This document shows positions 8,496-17,031 of a stretch of DNA of 64,000 nucleotides, piece by piece (the first letter of the stretch is position 1; each line of letters begins with the position of its first letter). A program made the position numbers and the translations under genes. Under the pieces are notes generated by a model, which was not told where the DNA came from, ran no database searches, and worked only from the letters and a program-made list of their open reading frames with translations. The DNA comes from Chryseobacterium sp. CH25 (GTDB lineage Bacteria; Bacteroidota; Bacteroidia; Flavobacteriales; Weeksellaceae). Where the stretch lies: NCBI RefSeq assembly GCF_004119455.1, contig NZ_NRQT01000003.1, forward strand, positions 124,001-188,000, in the 5' to 3' direction.

Positions 8496-8951
8496 TTATT
8501 TGGGTTTATTCATTTTCTCAGCGATTCTTTTTTTCTTATTCCGTTCATAGATCACTTCTACGATCTTACCGCCAATCCAAGAGAATGGAAAAAAGGTAAG
8601 GAAGATTGAAATCTTATAAAATGTAGGGTGATAAGGAAAAATAATCACATCCAGCATAGCAATGAAAAGCATGATGAAACCGATTAGAATAGCATAGGCT
8701 ACTTTAGCGTATTTAACGATGATTGCCGTTGCTACTCCACCAATGGTAGTTCCCAGACCGGAAATAAACAGAAGAAAGCCAAAGAAGGCCTTATCGTCTT
8801 TCATACTGAATAGAAATCTCTGCCAATGCTCAAACGGAGCGAAAGCTTCGAAAGTAACCCATTGCGGGAAAGCTCTTATACCAAGAGTAATTATAAGCCC
8901 TGTTATCCCAAGGCCTACCAGAACCGCAAATGTATTTCTTATAAAGTTCAT
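8496..8951 (-). CDS. Small membrane protein of unknown function
   Basis: 151 residues with four hydrophobic segments (about 6-26, 54-78, 83-105 and 111-130) and a basic C-terminal tail (ERNKKKRIAEKMNKPK). Gly-rich patches occur in helices 1 and 2 (LVGLGITGL, FISGLGTTIGG). No catalytic motif is visible. Its ATG overlaps the ridA stop by one base (TAATG), so it is translationally coupled to ridA and very likely on the same transcript. No family can be named with certainty. Confidence 0.8.
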   Translation of the reverse strand: MNFIRNTFAVLVGLGITGLIITLGIRAFPQWVTFEAFAPFEHWQRFLFSMKDDKAFFGFLLFISGLGTTIGGVATAIIVKYAKVAYAILIGFIMLFIAMLDVIIFPYHPTFYKISIFLTFFPFSWIGGKIVEVIYERNKKKRIAEKMNKPK

Positions 8952-9331
8952 TAATCCTGATGTGCAATCATAGAAATTTCAATATCCACATTCTTAGGCA
9001 AGCAAGAAACCTGTACTGTTTCGCGTGCCGGGTAGCTATCTGCATCTAAATAAGAAGCGTAAATATCATTCATTACCGCAAAGTCATCCATGCTCTTAAG
9101 GAAGATTGTTGCTTTTACAACATTTTTAAAAGTCATTCCAGCTTCTGTAAGGACAGCCTCAAGGTTTTTCATTACCTGATGTGTTTCCTTTTCAATTCCC
9201 TCTACAAGTTTACCAGTTGAAGGATCTACAGGGATCTGTCCGGAGATATATAAAACTCCATTAGCCATATTAGCTTGTGAATAAGGACCGATAGCCGCAG
9301 GTGCATTAACTGTATTGATTATTTGTTTCAT
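8951..9331 (-). CDS. ridA: RidA family reactive enamine/imine deaminase
   Basis: 126 residues, the usual size. RidA hydrolyses reactive 2-aminoacrylate and related imines released by PLP enzymes. Signature parts are APAAIGPYSQA at the start, LYISGQIPVDP, the middle VVKATIFL, and the conserved Arg in YPARETVQV followed by LPKNVDIEISMIA. The ATG at 9331 (MKQIINTVN) is chosen; a ten-residue in-frame extension to 9361 is not expected in the family. The stop overlaps the start of the next membrane protein gene by one base. Confidence 0.93.
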   Translation of the reverse strand: MKQIINTVNAPAAIGPYSQANMANGVLYISGQIPVDPSTGKLVEGIEKETHQVMKNLEAVLTEAGMTFKNVVKATIFLKSMDDFAVMNDIYASYLDADSYPARETVQVSCLPKNVDIEISMIAHQD

Positions 9332-9461
9332 ATATGGATATTTATTTTTTTCTAAAATCATCTTTCATTGCCCACCATAAGTTAAGCAATTTCAAGATAA
9401 TCTCGTTAGATTTATTTTGGATACAAATATAAAATTTATATTGTCAAATGCCAATCTGATA

Positions 9462-12047
9462 TTAGAAAGGTGCATTTGGCTGAGTAAAGCTTCTGTCTTT
9501 GTACTTTAAAGCATCACTTAAAATATTGGCTTTGATCCCGATAAAGAAGTCATATACTTTATATTGCCCGAATGGCACCCAGTTAAAAGTAAAGGTAAAA
9601 CTTCGCTGATCTCTTGCAAAACCAATCCTTGTATAAGCAAGTTCTTTAGTTACCAAGTCATAGTGTGTACTTCCGGTAACATTCCAATAAGGGGTAAGTT
9701 TAATACTTCCGTCAAGCCCCAGAGATGCAATTTTACTTCCGAACCTGTTCGTTCCTTTTGAGTACGCATAATTTGCATTAATATTTAATGTCCATGCCTG
9801 ATCGAAGCGTGCATAGTGATCATCATCAAAATAATAATTCTCATTTCGGACTTCTCCTTTTGAGCTATATTTTTTAGCATAATCCGTTTTCTCTCCAAAG
9901 ATTTCGCTGCTTAAAGGATAAGACAACTGAACATTGAATCCCTGCACTCCAAAAGCTCCAAATTTCTCTGTTCTGATTCCCTGATCCTGTCCTGGAATGA
10001 ACTCAATTTTATAGGGATCAAGAGAGAGACTTGTATTAACTGTAAGTTTATTATTAAAGAATGAAGACTGCCCGTTAATAGTGAAAATAGACCAAGGGTG
10101 ATCTTTAGCTGCAAAGTTATAACTTCCTGAAAGGTTTAACGATTCAAAGATCTTCACTTTCTTTACTCCGGTAGAATCACTTTTAGACTTCACCTTCATT
10201 TCGATATTGTTTCCGATGCTGAAGCCTAGTGCCCCAACCAAACTGTTTGATGGGCTTCCAATAATTCCTTTCTCAAAGATAGAATATGGAGTAAGTGCTC
10301 CGGTTGCATTATAATAGTTCTTGTAATATCCGAAACCAGGACTTGAAAAATCCGGAGAGTATGTAAACCCAATACTTGGAATTACCATGTGTCTCACAGC
10401 TTCTACAATAGACCCCTTTTTGAATTTCATCATTCCATACAATGTAGTCTGAAGACTTGCAGTGGTAGAGAATGAAGAATATCCGGCAAACTTTTTATTG
10501 ATTTCATCTACAGTTACATTCTTTACGGGATCATAATATCTGTTTAATGTTTTTGTAGTTAAAGCATTGTCAATATTAGCACTTAAACTGAATGTAAAAT
10601 ACTTAGCTAAAGTAGTATTAGTAGCTAAAGCAATATTGTTCTTAAGCCCCGTCTGCATTTTATCCCACATCTCCTTTTTGAACAGTTCATTTTCCTGAGT
10701 GTTCACAAAATTCGTCAGGTTAAAACCGGTATTTACGGTAATATTTTCAAGAAGTCCTTGTCTTACTCCTGATTTCGATTTAAACAGATAAAACTGATTC
10801 ACCGCTACGTTCATCTGTGGAAGACGAAGATCAGCAAGCCCTGTTGCAAAATTCTGAGAGTAAGAAGCAGTTCCTGTAATGGTTACCGGAAGTTTCAGAA
10901 ATCTTTTGGTAAGGGTTACCGTTGAATTCTGCTGGGTATTCAATACATTCTGGTTGAAAATATAGTTGTTGTTAAGCGGGTTATTATAAAACTTTGTACT
11001 TACGATATCCACCTGCGCACTGAACGTAAGGAATGGATTTGCCTTAGAATCCTGAGAGTGTGACCAGCTGATTCTATAGGTACTGTTTTTAGTATAATCA
11101 TCCAATCCTTTGATCCCTCTTACCATAGTTCCAACATCCGCATTGAAAGTTCCAGAGTAACGGTATTTTTTCTGATAATTCATCTGTGGCCTTAAGTTCC
11201 AGCTTCCTTTGGTATAAATATCGGCCAGCACTTTAAGATCAAAATGTTCTCCAATCGGTTGATAATATCCTATCCCATTCAGGAAGAATCCTACGTCTTC
11301 TCTTTCCCCAAAACTTGGAATCAAAATACCAGCGGCTCTTTTATCCGAGAACGGCAAGATGGCAAAAGGCATCACAAGTGGCGTAGGAACCTGCTCTATA
11401 TACATTTGAATAGGTCCTGTAACAATTTGGGATTTATTTTTTGATTTTATCAGCTTGATATTGGAAGCTCTCATGAAATAATCCGCTGCCGTATCTTTTT
11501 TCTTTACAAAGTACTCATCGGTAGTATAATCTGCCTTTCTCATAGCAAACACCGAATCATTGTATTTCTTTGTTTTTTGGGCTATAATTACCCCTTCACT
11601 TTCTTCTGTTCTTGCATTGAAAGCGATAGCCTGTTTGGTTTTTGTATTATAGCTGAACTCATTGGTTTCGTACTTTTTCCCGGCCTGAGTAGTCACTACA
11701 GGCTCTATAATTTTTCCTAAAGAATCCAGTTTTCCTCTGGCATAGATCAGGTTTTTATTATCATCAATGGAAATATAATCTGCATCAATCTGCATATCCT
11801 GATATTTTACCTGGGCATTCTTATTAAGGAATGTCATTTTTTTAGGGATATCTCGCCGCTGATCATCTGCTTTTGTCTGAAGTACATCATCTAAAGCTTC
11901 TTTTTTTGCAACAATGGTATCCTTTTTGGAAATAGTATCATTAACCACATTTTTAGGCAATTTTTCAGGGGTTTTCTGTGCTAAAAAATTGTTAAAAATT
12001 AGGATAATTAAAATTTGTAATATATTTTTGAGGACGGTTTTGGCCAA
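9462..12047 (-). CDS. lptD: LptD-like LPS assembly outer membrane protein
   Basis: 861 residues. LptD is the outer membrane barrel that inserts lipopolysaccharide at the cell surface, together with LptE and the OstA-like bridge. The start is a TTG at 12047 followed by a signal-like segment (ILQILIILIFNNFLAQ); no ATG lies nearby in frame. Residues ~75-220 form the periplasmic OstA-like jellyroll (QIDADYISIDDNKNLIYARG; KKYETNEFSYN). From ~225 the chain has alternating beta strands of a large barrel with the family motifs VMPFAILPFSDKRAAGIL and PSFGEREDVGFF. Bacteroidetes LptD proteins often lack the conserved Cys pairs of E. coli, and no Cys is seen here. The gene is divergent from the cell wall amidase across 53 bp. 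Confidence 0.88.
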   Translation of the reverse strand: MAKTVLKNILQILIILIFNNFLAQKTPEKLPKNVVNDTISKKDTIVAKKEALDDVLQTKADDQRRDIPKKMTFLNKNAQVKYQDMQIDADYISIDDNKNLIYARGKLDSLGKIIEPVVTTQAGKKYETNEFSYNTKTKQAIAFNARTEESEGVIIAQKTKKYNDSVFAMRKADYTTDEYFVKKKDTAADYFMRASNIKLIKSKNKSQIVTGPIQMYIEQVPTPLVMPFAILPFSDKRAAGILIPSFGEREDVGFFLNGIGYYQPIGEHFDLKVLADIYTKGSWNLRPQMNYQKKYRYSGTFNADVGTMVRGIKGLDDYTKNSTYRISWSHSQDSKANPFLTFSAQVDIVSTKFYNNPLNNNYIFNQNVLNTQQNSTVTLTKRFLKLPVTITGTASYSQNFATGLADLRLPQMNVAVNQFYLFKSKSGVRQGLLENITVNTGFNLTNFVNTQENELFKKEMWDKMQTGLKNNIALATNTTLAKYFTFSLSANIDNALTTKTLNRYYDPVKNVTVDEINKKFAGYSSFSTTASLQTTLYGMMKFKKGSIVEAVRHMVIPSIGFTYSPDFSSPGFGYYKNYYNATGALTPYSIFEKGIIGSPSNSLVGALGFSIGNNIEMKVKSKSDSTGVKKVKIFESLNLSGSYNFAAKDHPWSIFTINGQSSFFNNKLTVNTSLSLDPYKIEFIPGQDQGIRTEKFGAFGVQGFNVQLSYPLSSEIFGEKTDYAKKYSSKGEVRNENYYFDDDHYARFDQAWTLNINANYAYSKGTNRFGSKIASLGLDGSIKLTPYWNVTGSTHYDLVTKELAYTRIGFARDQRSFTFTFNWVPFGQYKVYDFFIGIKANILSDALKYKDRSFTQPNAPF

Positions 12048-12070
12048 TTTTGTTCTATATAATTAAGGCC

Positions 12071-12078
12071 CAAAATTA
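12071..12078 (-). promoter_or_regulatory. -7 element (TAATTTTG) of lptD
   Basis: The minus strand reads TAATTTTGG 23 bp before the TTG start of lptD. It lies inside the short divergent region shared with the amidase gene. Confidence 0.45.
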
Positions 12079-12100
12079 ATATAATTTTTATAACTGTAAG

Positions 12101-13387
12101 ATGCACAAACAAAATTTTAAAATAATTTTATCATTTCTCCTACTCCTAATCAGTAACTTTATTTTCTCTCAAAAGAAGTTTACACTGGTTCTTGATGCGG
12201 GACACGGAGGAAGTGATCACGGAGCCAACAGGACTTATTCAGACATTGGAAGAATTGCAGAAAAGGATATTACTCTTGCCATTACCTTAAAGGTTGGAGC
12301 TATGCTTGAAAAAAACAGGGACTTCAAAGTAATCTATACCAGAAAGATTGATGAATACCCTTCTTTATCTGACAGAACTAACCTTGCCAACCGAAGCAAG
12401 GCGGATCTATTTGTATCCATCCATTGTAATTCTTCTGCAAGACCTACAGCATATGGTACGGAAACTTATGTACAGGGGCCTAACCAGAACAATGAAAACC
12501 TGGAGGTTGCCAAAAGAGAAAACGATGTAATCTTTTTGGATGAAAAGGATAAGCAGACCTTCGGATCTTATAACCCTGATTCTCCGGAATCCTTAATTGC
12601 ATTAAAATTACAGCAGAGTAAATATCTTGAATCCAGTCTTCTTTTAGGTGGATTGGTAGAAGATAACTTTGTGAATAAGGATAAAAGATCTTCAAGAGGT
12701 GTTTTCCAGAAGAACCTTCACGTTCTTCGTATGAATGCCATGCCATCTGTTCTTATAGAAACAGGTTTCATCAACCATCCGGAAGAAAGCCATTATATTG
12801 CTTCAGAAAAAGGTCAGAATGAAATTGCAGAAAGTATCTACAATGCTATCATTGACTATAAAAAAGCGATTGACAGAAAAACAGGCGGATCTTTCACTAC
12901 TAAAAAACAGGAACCGGAAAAACCTGCAGAGGTACCATTGAAAAATGATTTCAGAATATTGCTGATGAGTTCTCCTACAAAATACAATGAGAACGATCCT
13001 GCACTGAAAGGACTTAGTTATATTCTTACTCTTAAAGAAAACGGGCAGTACAAATACTATTATGCAGTAACCAATATGGCTTCTGTGAAAGACATCAATC
13101 TTAAAACAGCCAAAGATGCAGGATTCAGAAATGCATTTGCGGTAGGATTTATGCCTAATCAGAGAATAAACATGGGATATTATACCCTAGAAGTATATAC
13201 CGGCGAAAAACTGAACGGAAATTCATACATCCTTCAGAACCTTAAAGATGTAGAAAGAGAGAAAGACAATGGCGTGTTCTATTACACCTATGGAAAGGCT
13301 TATACTTTGGAAGATGCTGTAAAACTACAGAAAGAAGTTGAAGCCAAAGGAATTAAGAATACAGTGATTCAAAAAGTTTATAAATAA
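12101..13387 (+). CDS. N-acetylmuramoyl-L-alanine amidase (Amidase_3) with C-terminal SPOR-like region
   Basis: 428 residues with a signal peptide (to FIFSQ, about 24). The Amidase_3 zinc hydrolase domain spans ~27-255. Zinc ligands and catalytic residues are visible as His35 (LDAGHGGSDHG), Glu54 (IAEKDITLA), His108 (VSIHCNSSA) and Glu220 (VLIETGFINHPEE). The enzyme cleaves the amide between MurNAc and L-Ala in the periplasm and helps daughter-cell separation or wall turnover. After a Lys/Pro-rich linker (~262-285) the last ~140 residues (ILLMSSPTKYNENDPALKG through GKAYTLEDAVKLQKEVEAKG) look like a SPOR-type domain; this is an inference. The gene is divergent from lptD, so two envelope functions share a promoter region. 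Confidence 0.9.
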   Translation: MHKQNFKIILSFLLLLISNFIFSQKKFTLVLDAGHGGSDHGANRTYSDIGRIAEKDITLAITLKVGAMLEKNRDFKVIYTRKIDEYPSLSDRTNLANRSKADLFVSIHCNSSARPTAYGTETYVQGPNQNNENLEVAKRENDVIFLDEKDKQTFGSYNPDSPESLIALKLQQSKYLESSLLLGGLVEDNFVNKDKRSSRGVFQKNLHVLRMNAMPSVLIETGFINHPEESHYIASEKGQNEIAESIYNAIIDYKKAIDRKTGGSFTTKKQEPEKPAEVPLKNDFRILLMSSPTKYNENDPALKGLSYILTLKENGQYKYYYAVTNMASVKDINLKTAKDAGFRNAFAVGFMPNQRINMGYYTLEVYTGEKLNGNSYILQNLKDVEREKDNGVFYYTYGKAYTLEDAVKLQKEVEAKGIKNTVIQKVYK

Positions 13388-13400
13388 CTAAAAAATAATT

Positions 13401-13430
13401 TTGAAGTTAAAAAAGGTTTTTCTACTTTTG
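13401..13430 (+). promoter_or_regulatory. Promoter of the first tRNA-Glu: TTG, 19 nt, TACTTTTG
   Basis: TTG at 13401-13403 and TACTTTTG at 13423-13430 match the consensus well. The tRNA begins 15 bp after the -7 element. Confidence 0.7.
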
Positions 13431-13444
13431 CAACCTCAAAATTT

Positions 13445-13516
13445 GGCCTATTCGTCTAGTGGTCAGGACTCAAGATTTTCATTCTTGCAACAGGGGTTCG
13501 ATTCCCCTATAGGCTA
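13445..13516 (+). tRNA. tRNA-Glu (anticodon TTC), divergent copy
   Basis: A 72-nt cloverleaf: acceptor GGCCTAT pairs with ATAGGCT (G1-U72 wobble), anticodon stem CAAGA/TCTTG with loop TTTTCAT giving anticodon TTC, T arm AGGGG-TTCGATT-CCCCT, and discriminator A. No CCA is encoded. D-arm, anticodon stem and acceptor differ from the three identical copies downstream, while anticodon loop and T arm are the same. Confidence 0.95.
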
Positions 13517-13517
13517 C

Positions 13518-13553
13518 AAAAAAGAGAAACGACAGAGATCGTTTCTCTTTTTT
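13518..13553 (+). terminator. Intrinsic terminator after the first tRNA-Glu
   Basis: AGAGAAACGA pairs with TCGTTTCTCT around a six-base loop and is followed by six T. It directly follows the tRNA, which is thus a single-gene unit. The following stretch to about 13889 shows no gene. Confidence 0.9.
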
Positions 13554-13889
13554 ATTTTAAGATAATTGAGCTGTTTTTAAAGATGGCATTTCTACAATTT
13601 GATACTCCTTTTTAAAAAACTTAAATTCTTCAGAAAAATCAATCCAACACCAATACCTTTTATGAGATGATAAAATATATTTCTTTGCCCATAATTCTGG
13701 GATAAAAGATCAACATTTACATTCATCCTGGCATCATTTATTTGATATTTCTAACTAAAATTAAAAATAACGCATTGAAACATCCCACCACAGAATATTG
13801 GTAATGAATCACTTATTATTATTCAACTAAAAAATCAGAACTTTTTCTCTAAAAAAGCATTCTCTATACGTTATATCTCACAAAAGCAT

Positions 13890-13897
13890 TATATTTG
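13890..13897 (+). promoter_or_regulatory. -7 element (TATATTTG) before a small hypothetical gene
   Basis: TATATTTGC fits TAnnTTTG. The nearest supported gene start is at 14015, giving a leader of about 110 nt. No clear -33 TTG was found. Confidence 0.45.
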
Positions 13898-14014
13898 CAA
13901 AAGTTTTTTAATAACTATTAGCCATAGTTGGTCAAACAAATATGGTGACACTGATGAAAAATTTTATTGATAACCCCAGTCTACAGGAAACTGCAGATTA
14001 TCAAATTTTATATC

Positions 14015-14335
14015 ATGCCGGATTTAAAGATACAGGAAGCGAAATTGCTTTTTAAGAAAATCCACTCTAACCCAAAAAGTTACGATTTACAAATCAATGA
14101 AGGCGGGATTACAGGCAAGGATGATAAAATAAGTTTCAGACTTTACAGGACAGGAGAAAGGGTTGCTTTTGAAGTAACAATAGACGAACTTACTTTCACC
14201 AATACTACTGGAGAATGGAACAACGCACTGATCATGTTGGGAAACACGATCAAAAAAATAGAAAAGGAACAAGAAAATTTAAAAATAGAACAAGCAATAG
14301 ATAAGCTTAGAAAGTACCTTTCAGAAGAAAATTAA
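14015..14335 (+). CDS. Small cytosolic protein of unknown function
   Basis: 106 residues starting MPDLKIQEAKLLFKK; this ATG is chosen over the upstream in-frame start at 13967 because the protein becomes compact and lacks the odd hydrophobic prefix. The predicted layout is a helix, a beta-rich middle (SYDLQINEGGITGKDDKISFRLYR through VAFEVTIDELTF) and a charged C-terminal coiled-coil-like helix (IKKIEKEQENLKIEQAIDKLRKYL). No signal peptide, membrane segment or known motif is seen. It lies 66 bp before rpsT, which has its own promoter. Function unknown. Confidence 0.7.
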   Translation: MPDLKIQEAKLLFKKIHSNPKSYDLQINEGGITGKDDKISFRLYRTGERVAFEVTIDELTFTNTTGEWNNALIMLGNTIKKIEKEQENLKIEQAIDKLRKYLSEEN

Positions 14336-14352
14336 ATTTTTTCAAAATAAAT

Positions 14353-14383
14353 TTGGTAGTTTAAAAAATAGTTTATACTTTTG
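14353..14383 (+). promoter_or_regulatory. rpsT promoter: TTG, 20 nt, TACTTTTG
   Basis: TTG at 14353-14355 and TACTTTTG at 14376-14383 are a strong consensus match. The leader to the ATG at 14402 is about 10 nt. Confidence 0.7.
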
Positions 14384-14401
14384 CACTCACATTTGAACGA
14401 T

Positions 14402-14656
14402 ATGGCAAATCATAAATCAGCACTAAAGAGAATCAGACAGAACGAAACTAGAAGACTTCGTAATAGATATTATCACAAGACTGCTAGAACAGCATTGAAA
14501 GCCTTAAGAAATGAGGAGAACAAAGCTGCTGCAACAGAGCAACTGCCAAAAGTTATCGCTTTATTGGATAAATTAGCTAAGAAAAATATTATCCACAAAA
14601 ACAAAGCAGCTAACTTAAAAAGCAAATTAACAAAGCACGTTAATAAATTAGCGTAA
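14402..14656 (+). CDS. rpsT: 30S ribosomal protein S20
   Basis: 84 residues, strongly basic and helical, starting [21 protein letters not shown], the S20 signature; it ends [13 protein letters not shown]20 binds 16S rRNA early in 30S assembly. The ATG at 14402 is chosen; the frame extends seven residues upstream (14381) but that part lies inside the -7 element. The stop is only 9 bp before a tRNA-Glu gene and no terminator lies between, so rpsT and that tRNA are probably on one transcript. Confidence 0.96.
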   Translation: MANHKSALKRIRQNETRRLRNRYYHKTARTALKALRNEENKAAATEQLPKVIALLDKLAKKNIIHKNKAANLKSKLTKHVNKLA

Positions 14657-14665
14657 AAGTATAGC

Positions 14666-14737
14666 GGCCCGTTCGTCTATCGGTTAGGACCTCAGATTTT
14701 CATTCTGGTAAGAGGGGTTCGATTCCCCTACGGGCTA
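14666..14737 (+). tRNA. tRNA-Glu (anticodon TTC), array copy 1
   Basis: 72 nt: acceptor GGCCCGT/ACGGGCT (G1-U72), anticodon stem TCAGA/TCTGG with loop TTTTCAT (anticodon TTC), T arm AGGGG-TTCGATT-CCCCT, discriminator A. It starts 9 bp after rpsT. Confidence 0.96.
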
Positions 14738-14747
14738 CTTAATTTTT

Positions 14748-14777
14748 AAAAACCACTGAGTTTTTACAGTGGTTTTT
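14748..14777 (+). terminator. Intrinsic terminator between tRNA-Glu copies
   Basis: AAAAACCACTG pairs with CAGTGGTTTTT around an 8-nt loop. It follows array copy 1, so the rpsT-tRNA transcript probably ends here. Confidence 0.8.
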
Positions 14778-14817
14778 AAAAACAAAGTAGGAAGCTAATA
14801 CTTAAAATAATCTAACC

Positions 14818-14889
14818 GGCCCGTTCGTCTATCGGTTAGGACCTCAGATTTTCATTCTGGTAAGAGGGGTTCGATTCCCCTACGGGCTA
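14818..14889 (+). tRNA. tRNA-Glu (anticodon TTC), array copy 2
   Basis: Identical over 72 nt to array copy 1. It lies after the terminator at 14748-14777. No clear TAnnTTTG promoter was seen directly upstream. Confidence 0.96.
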
Positions 14890-14952
14890 CAATAAGAGTT
14901 GATACTTATAAAAACAAAAACTAACACACTATTTCGGTAGTGGAAGATAGAG

Positions 14953-15024
14953 GGCCCGTTCGTCTATCGGTTAGGACCTCAGATTTTCATTCTGGTAAGA
15001 GGGGTTCGATTCCCCTACGGGCTA
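14953..15024 (+). tRNA. tRNA-Glu (anticodon TTC), array copy 3
   Basis: Identical over 72 nt to copies 1 and 2. Here the next three bases happen to be CCA (15025-15027); the other copies lack an encoded CCA. No terminator separates it from copy 2, so the two may be co-transcribed. Confidence 0.96.
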
Positions 15025-15027
15025 CCA

Positions 15028-15057
15028 AAAAGGACTTTTTACAAAGTCCTTTTTTTT
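15028..15057 (+). terminator. Intrinsic terminator after the tRNA-Glu array
   Basis: AAGGACTTT pairs with AAAGTCCTT, followed by a run of T. It closes the tRNA array. Confidence 0.88.
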
Positions 15058-15233
15058 GTTTTTATACCTTTCCCTATCCTTTCCGGATCTATTTCTTTCA
15101 AAAGTTTTAAAATTTACAGCATCATCCTTACTGATTAAATTATATCTTGTTTAATTATGTTGAGGAATATTAAATTTCATTAAAAATATCACCAAAAATG
15201 GAAATATTATTTCCTGTGTCTTCTTTAATTCCT

Positions 15234-15241
15234 TAAATTTG
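15234..15241 (+). promoter_or_regulatory. -7 element (TAAATTTG) before the first T9SS paralog
   Basis: TAAATTTG lies 30 bp before the ATG at 15272 and matches TAnnTTTG. A similar TAAATTTA string lies before the second paralog (about 16195). No strong -33 was seen. Confidence 0.4.
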
Positions 15242-15271
15242 ACTAAAACTATTCATCTAAAAAATAATAAC

Positions 15272-16042
15272 ATGAAATTTAATTTACTTTCGAGAGATAA
15301 ATTCTCTTTTCAAGCAGCTTTAATAGCATTCTGTTTATTCTCTACTCAGCTTATATTTGGTCAGGACAGGATCTATGCTCATGCACAAAGTTCTGGTGTA
15401 TTTGGTGTAGCGTGCTTAGGATGCCGCGTGGACAATCCATTGAATGCTGTTGGAGGTAACGAGGATGATTATTCAACAATGGTATTGGGAACTGCTTTAT
15501 TGGGGGGTGTTCAACAGACCTTAATTTTCCCTGATCTCAGAGCTGATACAAGACTTGTTGTAGGTATTGGAACAGATAACATTCCTTTATCTGTACAACT
15601 TCTAAGTGGAGTAACACTGGAAACAATGAATGGCGGAACGTCCAATGAAGATCGCAGAACAATAGACATCAGTCTTTTAAAACTGGGAGCGACTCCTAAC
15701 AGAGGTACCGTAGAATTTAAACCTGCAAAGCCTTATGACGGAATAAGAATTGGGTTAACAGGAGGTGTGTTAAGCCTTGGTGGTGGTTTCAGAATTTATT
15801 ATGCTTATCAGGATCCATTAATCCATTTATTGGCACATAGCCAGAATGGGCAGGTTACCTTAAGTGGAAATGTCAGCGTAGAAGGTTCTGAAGTTTCATT
15901 AACCAATACTTCAGGAAAAGAAGTTTACCGTTCAAAACTTACGAACAATACCTTTAACGCTAATCAGCCTGGCGGGGTTTATATAATGAACCTTCAAACC
16001 AAAGAGGGGAAAACATATTCAAAGAAAATTATAATTAAATAA
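15272..16042 (+). CDS. Secreted CxxC/NPxNA-domain protein with T9SS tail, paralog 1
   Basis: 256 residues. The signal peptide ends near STQLIFGQ. A domain of ~155 residues follows with AHAQSSGVFGVACLGC, then NPxNAxGxNExDYS, QTLIFP, LVVGIGT, and GGVLSLGGGFRIYYAY at its end; it is predicted to be a beta-sandwich. The last ~70 residues form a T9SS type A sorting domain (VEGSEVSLTNTSGKEVYRSK through GGVYIMNLQT, ending KKIIIK), so the protein should cross the outer membrane by T9SS and be surface-bound or released. Two further paralogs follow in tandem. The ATG at 15272 starts the signal peptide; an in-frame upstream start at 15239 is rejected. Biological role unknown. Confidence 0.8.
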   Translation: MKFNLLSRDKFSFQAALIAFCLFSTQLIFGQDRIYAHAQSSGVFGVACLGCRVDNPLNAVGGNEDDYSTMVLGTALLGGVQQTLIFPDLRADTRLVVGIGTDNIPLSVQLLSGVTLETMNGGTSNEDRRTIDISLLKLGATPNRGTVEFKPAKPYDGIRIGLTGGVLSLGGGFRIYYAYQDPLIHLLAHSQNGQVTLSGNVSVEGSEVSLTNTSGKEVYRSKLTNNTFNANQPGGVYIMNLQTKEGKTYSKKIIIK

Positions 16043-16053
16043 ATGATAAACCC

Positions 16054-16088
16054 AAAAACGGCAGCCTTTTCTGAGGTTGCCGTTTTTT
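16054..16088 (+). terminator. Intrinsic terminator after T9SS paralog 1
   Basis: AAAAACGGCAGCC pairs with GGTTGCCGTTTTT (one G-U pair) and is followed by extra T. The gap 16043-16232 otherwise holds only an AT-rich promoter region. Confidence 0.88.
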
Positions 16089-16232
16089 TTGCACATAAAA
16101 GAGTAAAATAATTAAATATAATTCTTTATAAAAGCGAATTTTTACTATTTCACAAAAAACTGAAATAAATTATTTAACATAATCATTTTATTTATAAATT
16201 TACACAAAACTAAAGAACAAAATTTTTTATAT

Positions 16233-17012
16233 ATGAAAACTAATTTATTATTGAGATCACGCAGTATTAAGACTGCTGTTTTTGCTGCTTTATTGTTTCT
16301 AACAAGCAATATGTCATTTGCACAGATTGTAAAATATTATGCAAGTGCTCAGACCAATCAGGTACATGGTGTATGCATCGGATGTGGAGTTGTTAATCCT
16401 TTGAATGCGGTGGGTCCTAATGAAATGGATTATTCTGTTATACAGGTATCCATAGGTTTGCTGGCCCGTACTGAACAAACATTGATTTTCCCGAACAGTG
16501 CTTACACTAACAAACTGGTGATTGGTATTGGTTCTAACGGAACACCTCTAAGTGCACAAGTATTAGGAGGGGTATCCATTGAAACATTCAATGGAGATGT
16601 ATCTAACAATGATTATCAGAATCTGAACAATGACATCCTACAGTTAGGTGCTGCTGATCCGAGCAAAGGTGAAATTGAGCTTACCATGAATAAACCTTAT
16701 GACCGTATTAAGATCAATGTCAATGGTGGGTTATTGAGCTTAGGTGGTGAGCTTAGAATATATTACGGATACCAGTACAGAGATCCTTTCATCAGTTTTA
16801 TGGCTCACGGTCAAAACGGACAGGTTACTCTGGATAAGAATTTAAAAGTAGAAGGTTCAGAGGTTACTCTTATCAACCCTTCCGGAAAAGAGGTATTCCG
16901 TACCAAATTAAATTCCAATACATTTGAAACCAACCAGCCTGAAGGACTTTATATTATCAAACTTCAGACTAAGGATGGGAAAACACATTCAAGTAAGGTT
17001 TTACTTAAATAA
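16233..17012 (+). CDS. Secreted CxxC/NPxNA-domain protein with T9SS tail, paralog 2
   Basis: 259 residues with the same architecture as the preceding gene: signal peptide (to NMSFAQ), then the shared domain with GVCIGC, NPLNAVGPNEMDYS, EQTLIFP, LVIGIGS, NGGLLSLGGELRIYYGY, and a T9SS sorting tail (VEGSEVTLINPSGKEVFRTK, GLYIIKLQTKDGK). The two proteins share much of their length, including MAHGQNGQVTL against LAHSQNGQVTL. The gene has its own strong terminator, so each paralog appears to be an independent unit. Adjacent duplication is the simplest explanation. Role unknown. Confidence 0.8.
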   Translation: MKTNLLLRSRSIKTAVFAALLFLTSNMSFAQIVKYYASAQTNQVHGVCIGCGVVNPLNAVGPNEMDYSVIQVSIGLLARTEQTLIFPNSAYTNKLVIGIGSNGTPLSAQVLGGVSIETFNGDVSNNDYQNLNNDILQLGAADPSKGEIELTMNKPYDRIKINVNGGLLSLGGELRIYYGYQYRDPFISFMAHGQNGQVTLDKNLKVEGSEVTLINPSGKEVFRTKLNSNTFETNQPEGLYIIKLQTKDGKTHSSKVLLK

Positions 17013-17031
17013 ATAATTAAACATGCCAGAG

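Noticed and set aside
12480..12746. Minus-strand ORF inside the amidase gene
   Set aside because: Shadow frame of a well-supported coding gene with no family pattern.
13942..14055. A 37-residue ORF (ATG at 13942) in the leader of the small gene at 14015, overlapping its start
   Set aside because: No homology or start signal supports it; it may be chance. An upstream ORF with regulatory role is possible but not shown.
14666..15024. CRISPR-like array formed by three identical ~70-nt repeats
   Set aside because: Each unit folds as a full tRNA-Glu with anticodon TTC.
15025..15027. Encoded CCA end of the third array tRNA
   Set aside because: The three other tRNA-Glu genes lack CCA, so this is probably chance; it is counted outside the tRNA.
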